This document shows positions 33,743 through 41,362 of a stretch of 64,000 nt of DNA, in pieces (within the stretch, counting starts at the first letter, position 1; each line of letters starts with the position of its first letter). The position numbers were made by a program, and so were the translations under genes. The notes under the pieces are model-generated. The model did no database searches. It saw only the letters and a list, made by a program, of their open reading frames with translations, and had not been told where the DNA came from. The stretch is from G963666895 sp963666895 (lineage in GTDB: Bacteria > Desulfobacterota > Desulfovibrionia > Desulfovibrionales > Desulfovibrionaceae). The stretch lies in NCBI GenBank assembly GCA_963666895.2, contig CAXXNS010000010.1, forward strand, positions 496,001 through 560,000. The letters run 5' to 3'.

Positions 33743-34963
33743 ATGTGGCTGAACCTCAAGCTGACCATCAAGTCCCTGTCCCGGCACAAGCTCAGGACCA
33801 TCCTGGCCATGCTGGGCATCTTCCTGGGCGCCCTGGCCTTTACCGGGGTGCAGCACGTGTCCCGGATCATGGTCAAGAGCACGGAGCTGGAGATCCAGAA
33901 GATGGGGCCCAACCTGTTCGCGGTCGTCTCCGGCCAGGTGCGCTTCTCCCGGGGCGGGGGCATCCGGTTCCGGGGGGTCAACCACTCCATGTCCGTTTCC
34001 GACGCCACGGCCGTGGCCCGGGGAGCGCCCTCGGTGCTGGACTACACGCCCATCACCAGCATCGAGGACTACGTGCGCTCGGGCAACCGGTCCGTGCAGG
34101 CCAACATCGTGGGCTGCTGGCCCAGCTACCAGGATATCCGGGCCTTTTACCCCGACCACGGCCGGTTCTTCACCATGGCCGAGGAGCAGACCATGGCTCG
34201 GGTCTGCGTGGTGGGCAAGGACATCGCGGACCGGCTCTGGGGCGGACCCAAGCAGGCCCTGGGCCAGACCCTGTTCCTGTACCGGGCCTCTTTCGAGGTG
34301 GTGGGCGTCATGCAGGCCAAGGGACGGGATCTGGCCGGGGTGAACCAGGACGAGCAGGTGTTCATGCCTTTGTCCACCTACATGCACCGGGCCAGCAACC
34401 AGAACTGGGTCCTGGGCGCGTATTTCAGGCTGGCCGACGGCGCGGACATGGATGTCGTCAGGTCGTCGGTAACCGCGATCCTCAGGCAGCGCCACCACCT
34501 GGACCCGGGCGAGGAGGACGACTTCTCCCTGCTGGAGCCCAAGGACGCCATTGAGCTGCAACGCCAGGCCCTGGACCTGATGCAGACCCTGGGCGCCATC
34601 ACCTCCACCATCTCGTTCGCCGTGGGCGGCATGGGCATCCTGTCCATCATGGTGCTCATGGTCCGCATGCGGCGTCTCGAGATCGGCATCCGGCGGGCCG
34701 TGGGCGGCAAGCGGGGCCACATCGTGCGCCAGTTCGTGTACGAGGCGGCCATGCTGTCGGTCACCGGCGCGCTGTTCGGCGTGCTCCTGTGCATCGCCGG
34801 GCTGCTCATCTTCGCCTCGGTGACCGAGTATCCCCTGATTCTGGACCCCGTGCTCCTGGGCGGCACCCTGGCCGGGGCCGCGGTCCTGGGAGTGGCCTCC
34901 GGAGCCTATCCCGCCTGGCAGGCCAGCCAGGTGGAGATTCTGGACGTGCTCAAGAGCGAATGA
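33743..34963 (+). CDS. MacB-like ABC transporter permease
   Basis: The 406-residue protein has one N-terminal membrane helix (RTILAMLGIFLGALAFTGVQHV), a 200-residue periplasmic MacB_PCD domain, and three C-terminal helices in an FtsX domain with RRLEIGIRRAVGGKRGHIVRQFVYEA, the coupling region for the ATPase. MacB-type permeases export lipoproteins, toxins or peptides by mechanotransmission. The family's ATPase and membrane-fusion partner are not adjacent: the neighbours are a glycosyltransferase 12 bases upstream and an unrelated membrane protein. So either the partners lie elsewhere or it acts with the upstream glycan genes. Confidence 0.85.
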   Translation: MWLNLKLTIKSLSRHKLRTILAMLGIFLGALAFTGVQHVSRIMVKSTELEIQKMGPNLFAVVSGQVRFSRGGGIRFRGVNHSMSVSDATAVARGAPSVLDYTPITSIEDYVRSGNRSVQANIVGCWPSYQDIRAFYPDHGRFFTMAEEQTMARVCVVGKDIADRLWGGPKQALGQTLFLYRASFEVVGVMQAKGRDLAGVNQDEQVFMPLSTYMHRASNQNWVLGAYFRLADGADMDVVRSSVTAILRQRHHLDPGEEDDFSLLEPKDAIELQRQALDLMQTLGAITSTISFAVGGMGILSIMVLMVRMRRLEIGIRRAVGGKRGHIVRQFVYEAAMLSVTGALFGVLLCIAGLLIFASVTEYPLILDPVLLGGTLAGAAVLGVASGAYPAWQASQVEILDVLKSE

Positions 34964-35103
34964 GCCGGAAACCACGTTTCCAGGGGGTCGTGACTCCGAA
35001 ACCGGTTGCAGGAATCAGGCCGGGGTGGTAGGGGGTTCTAGTCGAATATACCCGGTTTTCGCGCACCGATTCGTATTGAAACGAACAGACAAGGGGTAAG
35101 AGC

Positions 35104-35817
35104 ATGGCAGAAGAAAAGAAAACCAAATCCGCGCCCAAGAAGAGCGCGCCCAAGAAGGCGGCTCCCGAAGCTTCGGCCACCGAGGCCCCCAAGACCGAGA
35201 AGGCCGCCGAAACCGCGCAGAAGGCCTCCGACGCCGCCAAGGTCGCCTACGAGGCCACCCGCGATGCGGCCATGAGCGCCTTCAAGGCGGCCACCGTGGT
35301 GGTCACCGACCCCATGGGCGGCCAGGGCAAGGCCCTGAAGGCCCTGGGAGACAAGGGCTCCCTGGCCGCGGGCATCTTCTTCGTGGCCCTGTACGTGGTC
35401 CTGGGATACCTGTTCAGCATGGGCGGTGGCTTCGGCAACCACCTCAGGCTGATCGGCTACTGGCTGCTCACCCCGGCAACGATTTGCGGCTGCTTCTTCG
35501 GCCTGGGCTTCCTGCTCAAGCAGAAGGTGACCATCTTCGAGGCCATCTTCTCCACCGGCGTGACCGTCTTCCCCATGGTCGTGGCCACCGTGCTCACGGG
35601 CATCGGCATCTTCACCGGCTGGATCAACGGCCTGATCATCACCTACTGCTTCGCCATCGTGATCCTGCTGGTGGGCGGCTATCTCCAGGACGTGCTCAAG
35701 GCCAACACCCAGAAGGCCGTGCTCCTGGCCCCGGCCATCATCGTGGTCGTGCAGATCATCAAATACATCTACAGCCAGATCTTCGGCGGCATGGGCATGT
35801 TCTTCGGCATCCTGTAG
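35104..35817 (+). CDS. Polytopic membrane protein with Lys/Ala/Pro-rich cytoplasmic start
   Basis: The start follows AGGGGTAAG. Residues 1-75 are a soluble, highly charged stretch with repeated KKSAPKK and alanine-rich helix (ASDAAKVAYEATRDAAMSAF). Residues 95-237 form five to six membrane helices rich in Gly (LTPATICGCFFGLGFLL, AIFSTGVTVFPMVVATVLTGIGIF). This layout recalls Yip1-domain proteins, but I cannot confirm the family. A hairpin terminator follows, so it is its own transcription unit. Confidence 0.7.
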   Translation: MAEEKKTKSAPKKSAPKKAAPEASATEAPKTEKAAETAQKASDAAKVAYEATRDAAMSAFKAATVVVTDPMGGQGKALKALGDKGSLAAGIFFVALYVVLGYLFSMGGGFGNHLRLIGYWLLTPATICGCFFGLGFLLKQKVTIFEAIFSTGVTVFPMVVATVLTGIGIFTGWINGLIITYCFAIVILLVGGYLQDVLKANTQKAVLLAPAIIVVVQIIKYIYSQIFGGMGMFFGIL

Positions 35818-35838
35818 ACCGGAGCAAGACGAACGAAC

Positions 35839-35874
35839 AAGGGGAATCCCATCTTGGGGTTCCCCTTTCCTTTT
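35839..35874 (+). terminator. Intrinsic terminator
   Basis: AAGGGGAATCCC pairs with GGGGTTCCCCTT around ATCTT with one mispair, followed by a T-rich run. It begins 22 bases after the stop of the membrane protein gene. Confidence 0.8.
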
Positions 35875-35933
35875 CTGCTGGGGCTTTACCAGGGCCGGGT
35901 TTTGGGGAATACTCCTGACAGGAGGCGTCCCGT

Positions 35934-37358
35934 ATGCCCAGCTCTTTTGAAAACGTCTGCATCTTTCACATTCTCGACGGCCTGCGCGACGGCCTGTCCC
36001 ATTTTTCCGGAACCTCGCGGGTGGCCCTGATCTACGCCCCGACCCCCACCACCCCGCCGCACATCTGGGACCCGCAGCACCTGCTCAGGGGTCACGAGCC
36101 CAAGCTCCAGGACGTGTACCTCTATGCCAGCGCCTGGCGCGGGACCGTGCCCGAGGGCACGGAGATCGAGTTCTTTGATGACGAACATTGCGACTCTTTG
36201 GGACTGGCCGGGATCATCAACTACGGCGGCCGGTCCAGCGCCATGGCCTATCAGATGTGGTTCACCGAGGAACACCCGGACATGTGCTGCACCGGCCCGA
36301 CCAAGCGCTGGCTGGAGTACGCCACCCGCCTGTTCTCCCAGAACTACGCCCTGCAGGACGTGATGAACATCGACACGGCCGGGTACGTGCTTCAGCAGTG
36401 CGCCACCCACGCCGTGCGCGACTATCTGGTGGACGAGCGCAGCGCCATGGGCCGCCTGGACACCAAGCTCAGGATCTATCCGGTGCTGGACACGGTGCTC
36501 GGGGTCTCGCGTACGCCCGAGGAGGGGCGGATGCCCCGGGGAACCATGGTCTTCTGCGAGCCCCGGGACATGGACGACATCAACTTCATGGCCCTGTTCC
36601 CGGACCAGGAACGGCCTCAGGCCAGCAACCACAAGCACGTGCGCAAACTGCTGCAATGCGTGGAGGACTCGGGTTTCTCCCTGGTCAGTGACGGCCAGTA
36701 CCTGGTGGGCGTGGCCGTGGGCGCCATCCCGGATACGTCCGTGGTGGCGGAGTTCCGGGGGCCGCACGGCTTCCTGTCCCTCAATGGGTTGCAGGTGGCC
36801 AGCTTTTCCGAGGGCGGGTTCCACTCGTCCAACCGCCAGGCCAACCTGGTCCAGTTGGAGGAGCTCCTGCTGGAGACCGACCTGGACAACATCACCAGCC
36901 ACTACCTGTTTCGCATCGTCAAGGCTTTGGTCAATTCGGCCCGGGAGCACGGCCACGGCTCGGGCATCGTCCTGGACCTGGGGCCCGAGTCCCTGGACAT
37001 GGCCGGGCAGAACCTGGTCCATCCTCTGCCCCTGCGCGTGGACCGCTTCCTGGAGATGGCCAAGGACCTGTCCAAGGTGGACGGAGCCCTGCACATCACC
37101 CGGGACGGCAAGCTGTGCGCCTTCGGATGCCTGCTGGACGGCGTGGCCGTGCCCGGGGAGAACCGCTCCCGGGGCGCGCGCTTCAACTCGGCCGTGCGCT
37201 TCTCGGCCCTGCACGAGGACGTGGTGGTCATCGTGGTCTCTTCGGACCGGCCCGTGTCCATCATCCGGGGCGGCATCGAGCTGACCGCGGCCTGCCAGTG
37301 GATGGCCATCACGGGCTGTCCTTCCCCGCCGACCCTCCAGGAGTGGATACGGCTGTAG
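35934..37358 (+). CDS. Diadenylate cyclase-like (DisA_N) protein with variant active site
   Basis: The start follows AGGAGG. Residues 1-250 are an uncharacterised N-terminal domain (MPSSFENVCIFHILDGLRDGL, later NYGGRSSAMAYQMWFTEEHPD). The C-terminal part (about 290-445) resembles a DAC domain: FLEMAKDLSKVDGALHITRDGKLCAFGCLLDG contains the DGA motif near residue 383, and GARFNSAVRFSALHEDVVVIVVSSD aligns with the GTRHRAA region. DAC enzymes join two ATP to c-di-AMP. The RHR motif is here R-F-N, so activity is uncertain and the product could differ. No membrane segment is seen. Alternative: a ligand sensor using a DAC fold. Confidence 0.7.
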   Translation: MPSSFENVCIFHILDGLRDGLSHFSGTSRVALIYAPTPTTPPHIWDPQHLLRGHEPKLQDVYLYASAWRGTVPEGTEIEFFDDEHCDSLGLAGIINYGGRSSAMAYQMWFTEEHPDMCCTGPTKRWLEYATRLFSQNYALQDVMNIDTAGYVLQQCATHAVRDYLVDERSAMGRLDTKLRIYPVLDTVLGVSRTPEEGRMPRGTMVFCEPRDMDDINFMALFPDQERPQASNHKHVRKLLQCVEDSGFSLVSDGQYLVGVAVGAIPDTSVVAEFRGPHGFLSLNGLQVASFSEGGFHSSNRQANLVQLEELLLETDLDNITSHYLFRIVKALVNSAREHGHGSGIVLDLGPESLDMAGQNLVHPLPLRVDRFLEMAKDLSKVDGALHITRDGKLCAFGCLLDGVAVPGENRSRGARFNSAVRFSALHEDVVVIVVSSDRPVSIIRGGIELTAACQWMAITGCPSPPTLQEWIRL

Positions 37359-37372
37359 CCGCTCGCGGCCCA

Positions 37373-37401
37373 TTGACATATGTCCGGACATGACGGAATC
37401 T
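37373..37401 (+). promoter_or_regulatory. Candidate promoter overlapped by a 12-base palindrome
   Basis: TTGACA at 37373-37378 is a perfect -35 element; 17 bases on lies GAATCT, a poor -10. The perfect palindrome ATGTCCGGACAT at 37380-37391 fills the spacer and could be an operator for the lipoprotein gene at 37480. Confidence 0.35.
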
Positions 37402-37479
37402 TTTTCCGGACGCGGACTTGTTGCGGCCCGCCGCGGGTTCCCGTTTTTGTCCTGAACAGCCTGCCCGGAGGATGACCAT

Positions 37480-38238
37480 ATGCATAGCCGCCAATCCTTT
37501 TTCCTGACCATCCTGCTCGCGGCCGCGCTGCTCCTTGCCGCCACGGCCTGCAGCGTGGAGACCCGTGAGGAGCGCCAGGCCCGCCTGGCCGCCGAGGAGC
37601 AGGCTCCGGATTCGGCCTCGGAACAGGGCGCGGAACAGGTGGCTGAAACAGCCGCCGAGTCCGCTCCGGAACCGGCAACAGAGCCTGCTATGGAAAACAA
37701 GGAAACCGCCCCGGCTGACGAGGCTTCGCCCTTGATGTCCCTGGTTCCCGGCCAAGAGTCCGGACAGGAGTCCGCCCAGGATTCGGAAGAATCGGCCGCG
37801 CCCCAGGATGCCGTGATTGCACCGGATCAGGCTCCCGAAGCGGCTGTAGAACCGGCCCCGGACGCCCTGTTCGGCGTGGAGCAGGAAACCGCGCCCGAGG
37901 CGGTGGCGGACGCTGAAAGCCTGAGCCCGGAAGAGGTGGTCAGCCGTTTCTTCACCCTGGCCCCGGACCGCGACCTGGCCGCCCTGGAACCTCTGGTGAC
38001 CAAGGATCAGCGCGCTGATCTGGTCGCCATGCTGGCGGACCTGGAAAAGACCATGACCGAGCCGGGCGAGCAGCAGCTCCAGGGCGTGGACCAGGTGGAC
38101 GTGCTCCAGACCACGCAGACGGCCGTGGTGGACGTCAACGTCACCCTGCGCTTCGCCGGGGGCGTGGAGATCAAGGGCAACAGCATCCAGTTGCGATACG
38201 AAGACGGGGCCTGGCGAATTTCCAAGCTGGATTTCTAG
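37480..38238 (+). CDS. Lipoprotein with acidic Ala/Glu/Pro linker and small C-terminal domain
   Basis: GGAGGA precedes the ATG. A signal helix ends in the lipobox LAATAC (Cys 24). Residues 30-150 are a low-complexity linker rich in Glu, Ala, Pro and Gln that probably spans the periplasm. The C-terminal domain (150-252) has VVSRFFTLAPDRDLAALEPLVT, DVNVTLRFAGGVEIKGNSIQL and the end YEDGAWRISKLDF, which resembles NTF2-like DUF4878-type domains that end in a W-x-I/V motif. Ligand unknown. It is followed by the bacteriohemerythrin gene 75 bases on. Confidence 0.75.
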   Translation: MHSRQSFFLTILLAAALLLAATACSVETREERQARLAAEEQAPDSASEQGAEQVAETAAESAPEPATEPAMENKETAPADEASPLMSLVPGQESGQESAQDSEESAAPQDAVIAPDQAPEAAVEPAPDALFGVEQETAPEAVADAESLSPEEVVSRFFTLAPDRDLAALEPLVTKDQRADLVAMLADLEKTMTEPGEQQLQGVDQVDVLQTTQTAVVDVNVTLRFAGGVEIKGNSIQLRYEDGAWRISKLDF

Positions 38239-38313
38239 GATCCGGCCTGGACAAAAGGCCCCTGTTCGGCATAATTTCGGGATACTGGGAAGACCCCGAG
38301 GCAAGGAGCGCGT

Positions 38314-38751
38314 ATGCCCATCGTGACCTGGGACGGCAATCTGGAAATCGGCATCGAGGCCCTGGACAAGCAGCACGAATACCTCTTCGAGGTCATCAAC
38401 AACCTGTACCACAAGATCGTCAAGGGCCGGAACAGGGCGGCCGTGGTGGACCTTGTGGACTCCATGAAGAATTTCGTGCGCTACCACTTCGAGCTGGAAG
38501 AGCGCCTCATGGCCAAGTCCAAGTACCCGGAGCTGTCCAAGCACAAACAGGCCCACGCCCGGTTCATCGAGGCCATGGAAAAATACGAGTTCCTGGGCGA
38601 CGCCAGCATGGACACCCTGCCCATCGAGGCCCTGGCCTTCCTCATCGACTGGGCCCTGTGGCACTTCCTGACCGTGGACAAACGCTTCGTGAGCCACGTC
38701 AAGCGCAACATGGACGAGAAGGAGCTCAACTCCCTGGTGTCCGCCCTGTAG
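38314..38751 (+). CDS. Bacteriohemerythrin
   Basis: This 145-residue di-iron protein binds O2 reversibly and serves as oxygen carrier or sensor. All seven iron ligands are in place: His21 (DKQHEYLF), His58 and Glu62 (RYHFELEE), His77 and His81 (KHKQAH), His117 and Asp122 (WHFLTVD). The start follows AAGGAG. It stands alone without a fused chemotaxis or signalling domain. In an anaerobe it likely delivers or scavenges O2 during oxygen exposure. Confidence 0.95.
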   Translation: MPIVTWDGNLEIGIEALDKQHEYLFEVINNLYHKIVKGRNRAAVVDLVDSMKNFVRYHFELEERLMAKSKYPELSKHKQAHARFIEAMEKYEFLGDASMDTLPIEALAFLIDWALWHFLTVDKRFVSHVKRNMDEKELNSLVSAL

Positions 38752-38831
38752 TCCGGGACTTTTCTTTTTGCGGGCTTTCCCCTATCCAAAGGGGTGTAAG
38801 CAACCGCCCCCTTGGGGGCAGGAGGAGCGCC

Positions 38832-39428
38832 ATGCCCGCAATCCTGATCGTCGGCGGGGTCATCGTCCTGATCCTGGCCTGGGCCATCCTTATGTACAAC
38901 GCCCTGGTGCGGGGCCGGAACATGGTCCGCGAGGGCTGGAGCGGCATCGACGTGCAGCTCAAGCGGCGGGCCAACCTCATTCCCAACCTGGTGGAGACGG
39001 TCAAGGGCTACGCGAGCCATGAGCGCGGCGTGCTGGACGAGGTCACGGAGATGCGCGCCAGGAGTCTGGGCGCGGGCAGCGTGGCCGAACAGTCCCAGGC
39101 CGAGGGGCTGCTGGGCCGGGCCCTGGGCAAGTTGTTCGCCGTGGCCGAGAACTACCCCGACCTCAAGGCAAACCAAAACTATCAGGAATTGCAGAAACAG
39201 CTTGAAACCACAGAGAATCAGATAGAGATGTCCCGGCGGTACTACAATGGAACCGCAAGGAACTACAATATCAAGGTCGAATCCTTTCCTTCCTCCATCA
39301 TAGCCAAGAAGTTTCGTTTCACCCCGGCCCAGTACTTCGAGTTGGAGGACGACGCCGTGCGGGCCGTGCCCCAGGTGTCCTTCGACCCCACGGCCCCGCC
39401 TTCGGAAGCGCCTGAAAACAAGGAGTAG
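38832..39428 (+). CDS. LemA family protein
   Basis: GGAGGAG precedes the ATG at 38832. The 198-residue protein has one N-terminal membrane helix (ILIVGGVIVLILAWAILMYN) and the LemA core: VREGWSGIDVQLKRRANLIPNLVETVKGYASHE, LKANQNYQELQKQLETTENQI and RRYYNGTARNYNIKVESFPSSIIAKKF. LemA proteins have an alpha-helical coiled domain outside the membrane; function is unclear. The gene is followed by two DUF2207 genes, a common pairing, and its stop overlaps the ribosome site of the next gene. Confidence 0.92.
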   Translation: MPAILIVGGVIVLILAWAILMYNALVRGRNMVREGWSGIDVQLKRRANLIPNLVETVKGYASHERGVLDEVTEMRARSLGAGSVAEQSQAEGLLGRALGKLFAVAENYPDLKANQNYQELQKQLETTENQIEMSRRYYNGTARNYNIKVESFPSSIIAKKFRFTPAQYFELEDDAVRAVPQVSFDPTAPPSEAPENKE

Positions 39429-39432
39429 GGCC

Positions 39433-41286
39433 GTGTTTCCGGGCTTCCGCATCCTTTGGAAAGGCGTGGCCCCGGTCCTGGTTCCGGTCCTGATTCTGGT
39501 CCTGGCCGTTCTGGCGGTCCCGGTCTTGGCCGGAGCTGACCAGGAAGTCATCAAGCGCTTCTCCTCCACCGTGGAGATTCGGACCGACGGCAGCGTGCGG
39601 GCCACCGAGGTCATCCGGGTGCGCCTGGGCCAGCGCATGGACAAGGGCATCTACCGGGATTTCGTCCTGTGCTACGCCACCGAGGACCACCATCTCGGGT
39701 ACCTGCCCTGGAAGGTGACCACGGTCCTGCGCGACAACAAACCCACGCCCTACTTCCTCACCGGCCTGGGCAACGGGTACCGGCTCAACATCTGGGACGA
39801 GGACGTGACCATCCCGCCGGGAGTGTACGAATACACCATCGTGTATGAATACGAGCGCTGGATCCGGTTCCTGGAGGACCATGACGAATTCCATTGGCGC
39901 GTCACCGGCTTCTGGCCCTGGCCCATCGAGGCGGCCGAAGCCGTGATCCGTCTGCCCGGTGGGGCCCGGTCCCTGAACTGGGAGGCTTGGATCGCTGACC
40001 AGGATTACGGGGACCAGGCCGTCACGGTCAGGCAAGGGCCCGGCCAGATCGTGTTCCGCACCAAGCGGGCCCTGGCTCCGAATGAGGAGTTCAACGTGGT
40101 GGTGGGCCTGGAAAAGGGGGTGGTCATCGAGCCCCCGTTCCACGTCAAAAACGCCCACCTGCTCTGGGCCACGGCCGCCCTGATCCTGTCCCTGGGCTAT
40201 TACCTCTGCGCCTGGAGCCGCCTTGGCCGGGACATCCCGGCCAACGTGACCACACGGCTGGAGCCGCCCGACGACCTTTCCCCGGCCGGGTGCCGCCATT
40301 TGCTGCGCATGGGCTGCGACGACGCCTGCTTCTCGGCCGCGGTGCTGTCCTGCGCGGTCAAGGGGGCTCTGGTGATCGAGGAGCCCGAGCCCTACGGCTA
40401 CGTGCTCAGGCGGACCGAAGCCGATACCGGGGCCACGGCCGGGCTGACCTCGGACGAGGAGTTCTTCCTGGTCCGGCTCTTTGAGGCGGGAGGAGAGTTC
40501 AGGATCGAGCGCGGGGACCACAAGACCCGCAACGCGTACCGGGCCCTGAAAAAGGAGCTCAGGAACCTCTACGGGGAATACTACAGGCGCAACGGCCTGC
40601 TCATGGTTCCTGGCCTGCTCGTCTCCCTGGGCGGGCTGCTGGCCCTGACCATCATCCCCATGGGCTGGCGCTTGGGCCTGGTGGTGGCCGTGATGGCCCT
40701 GGCCGCGGTGTTCCTGACCGTGGCCCTGGCGCCCTTCCTGCTGGCCATGCGCGATTCCTGGCAACGCACCCGGGCCGTGGGCGCCATGGCCTTCCTGAGC
40801 GTGGTGTTCCTGGTGGCCGTCCTGCTGGCCTTTGGCCTGGTCCTGGGCCTGTGCGCGGTCCTGCCCCTGTGGAGCGTGGCCCTGGTGGCCGGGCTGACCG
40901 TGCCCTTCGTGGTCTTCAACCGGATCATGCCCACCTACACGGCCAGGGGCAGCGCGGCCATGGACCAGATCGAGGGGTTCCAGGCGTTTCTGTCCTCGTC
41001 AGCGCAGTACCAGACCCCGGTGCTTTTCGAGCACTACCTGCCCTATGCCGCGGCCCTGGACGTGGAGAGCGAGTGGAGCGGCCTGCACGCCGAGGTGCTT
41101 GCGGACGGGAGCTGGCGCCCGGCCTGGTACCAGGGGGGCGGCCAGGCGCGCATGGACCGTCTGGGCGCGGACCTGCGGCTGGCCCTGCGCCGGACCCGGA
41201 TCGACGGGCCCCTGGCCCGGGCCGTGTTCACCCTGGGCCTGATGTTCCTGCGCAACCGGCGTGGAAGAAAGCCGCCCCGAAGGTAG
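39433..41286 (+). CDS. DUF2207 membrane protein (copy 1)
   Basis: The GTG start at 39433 follows AAGGAG. The 617-residue protein has a signal-anchor, a large extracytoplasmic beta-rich DUF2207 domain (residues 40-260; VIKRFSSTVEIRTDGSVRATEVI, GIYRDF, YTIVYEYERWIRFLEDHDEFHWRVTG), a central helix, a cytoplasmic region (SPAGCRHLLRMGCDDACFSAAVLSCAVKGAL) and a helical hairpin near residues 395-480. The role is unknown; the family is linked with LemA in envelope stress or protein transport. It lacks the Gly-rich tail seen in copy 2 and ends in Arg-rich text. Confidence 0.88.
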   Translation: MFPGFRILWKGVAPVLVPVLILVLAVLAVPVLAGADQEVIKRFSSTVEIRTDGSVRATEVIRVRLGQRMDKGIYRDFVLCYATEDHHLGYLPWKVTTVLRDNKPTPYFLTGLGNGYRLNIWDEDVTIPPGVYEYTIVYEYERWIRFLEDHDEFHWRVTGFWPWPIEAAEAVIRLPGGARSLNWEAWIADQDYGDQAVTVRQGPGQIVFRTKRALAPNEEFNVVVGLEKGVVIEPPFHVKNAHLLWATAALILSLGYYLCAWSRLGRDIPANVTTRLEPPDDLSPAGCRHLLRMGCDDACFSAAVLSCAVKGALVIEEPEPYGYVLRRTEADTGATAGLTSDEEFFLVRLFEAGGEFRIERGDHKTRNAYRALKKELRNLYGEYYRRNGLLMVPGLLVSLGGLLALTIIPMGWRLGLVVAVMALAAVFLTVALAPFLLAMRDSWQRTRAVGAMAFLSVVFLVAVLLAFGLVLGLCAVLPLWSVALVAGLTVPFVVFNRIMPTYTARGSAAMDQIEGFQAFLSSSAQYQTPVLFEHYLPYAAALDVESEWSGLHAEVLADGSWRPAWYQGGGQARMDRLGADLRLALRRTRIDGPLARAVFTLGLMFLRNRRGRKPPRR

Positions 41287-41362
41287 ATGGGCTTAGGATA
41301 TCGACGGCGATAAAAATAATTATTCAAGATTAATGACAAGTATCCGTAAAGCGAGGGAAGGG

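Noticed and set aside
32030..34975. Open minus-strand frame of 981 codons opposite the TPR-glycosyltransferase and ABC permease genes
   Set aside because: It is the antisense of two well-supported genes. In such GC-rich DNA long frames arise opposite genes because stops are rare, and the translation is low-complexity with no motif.
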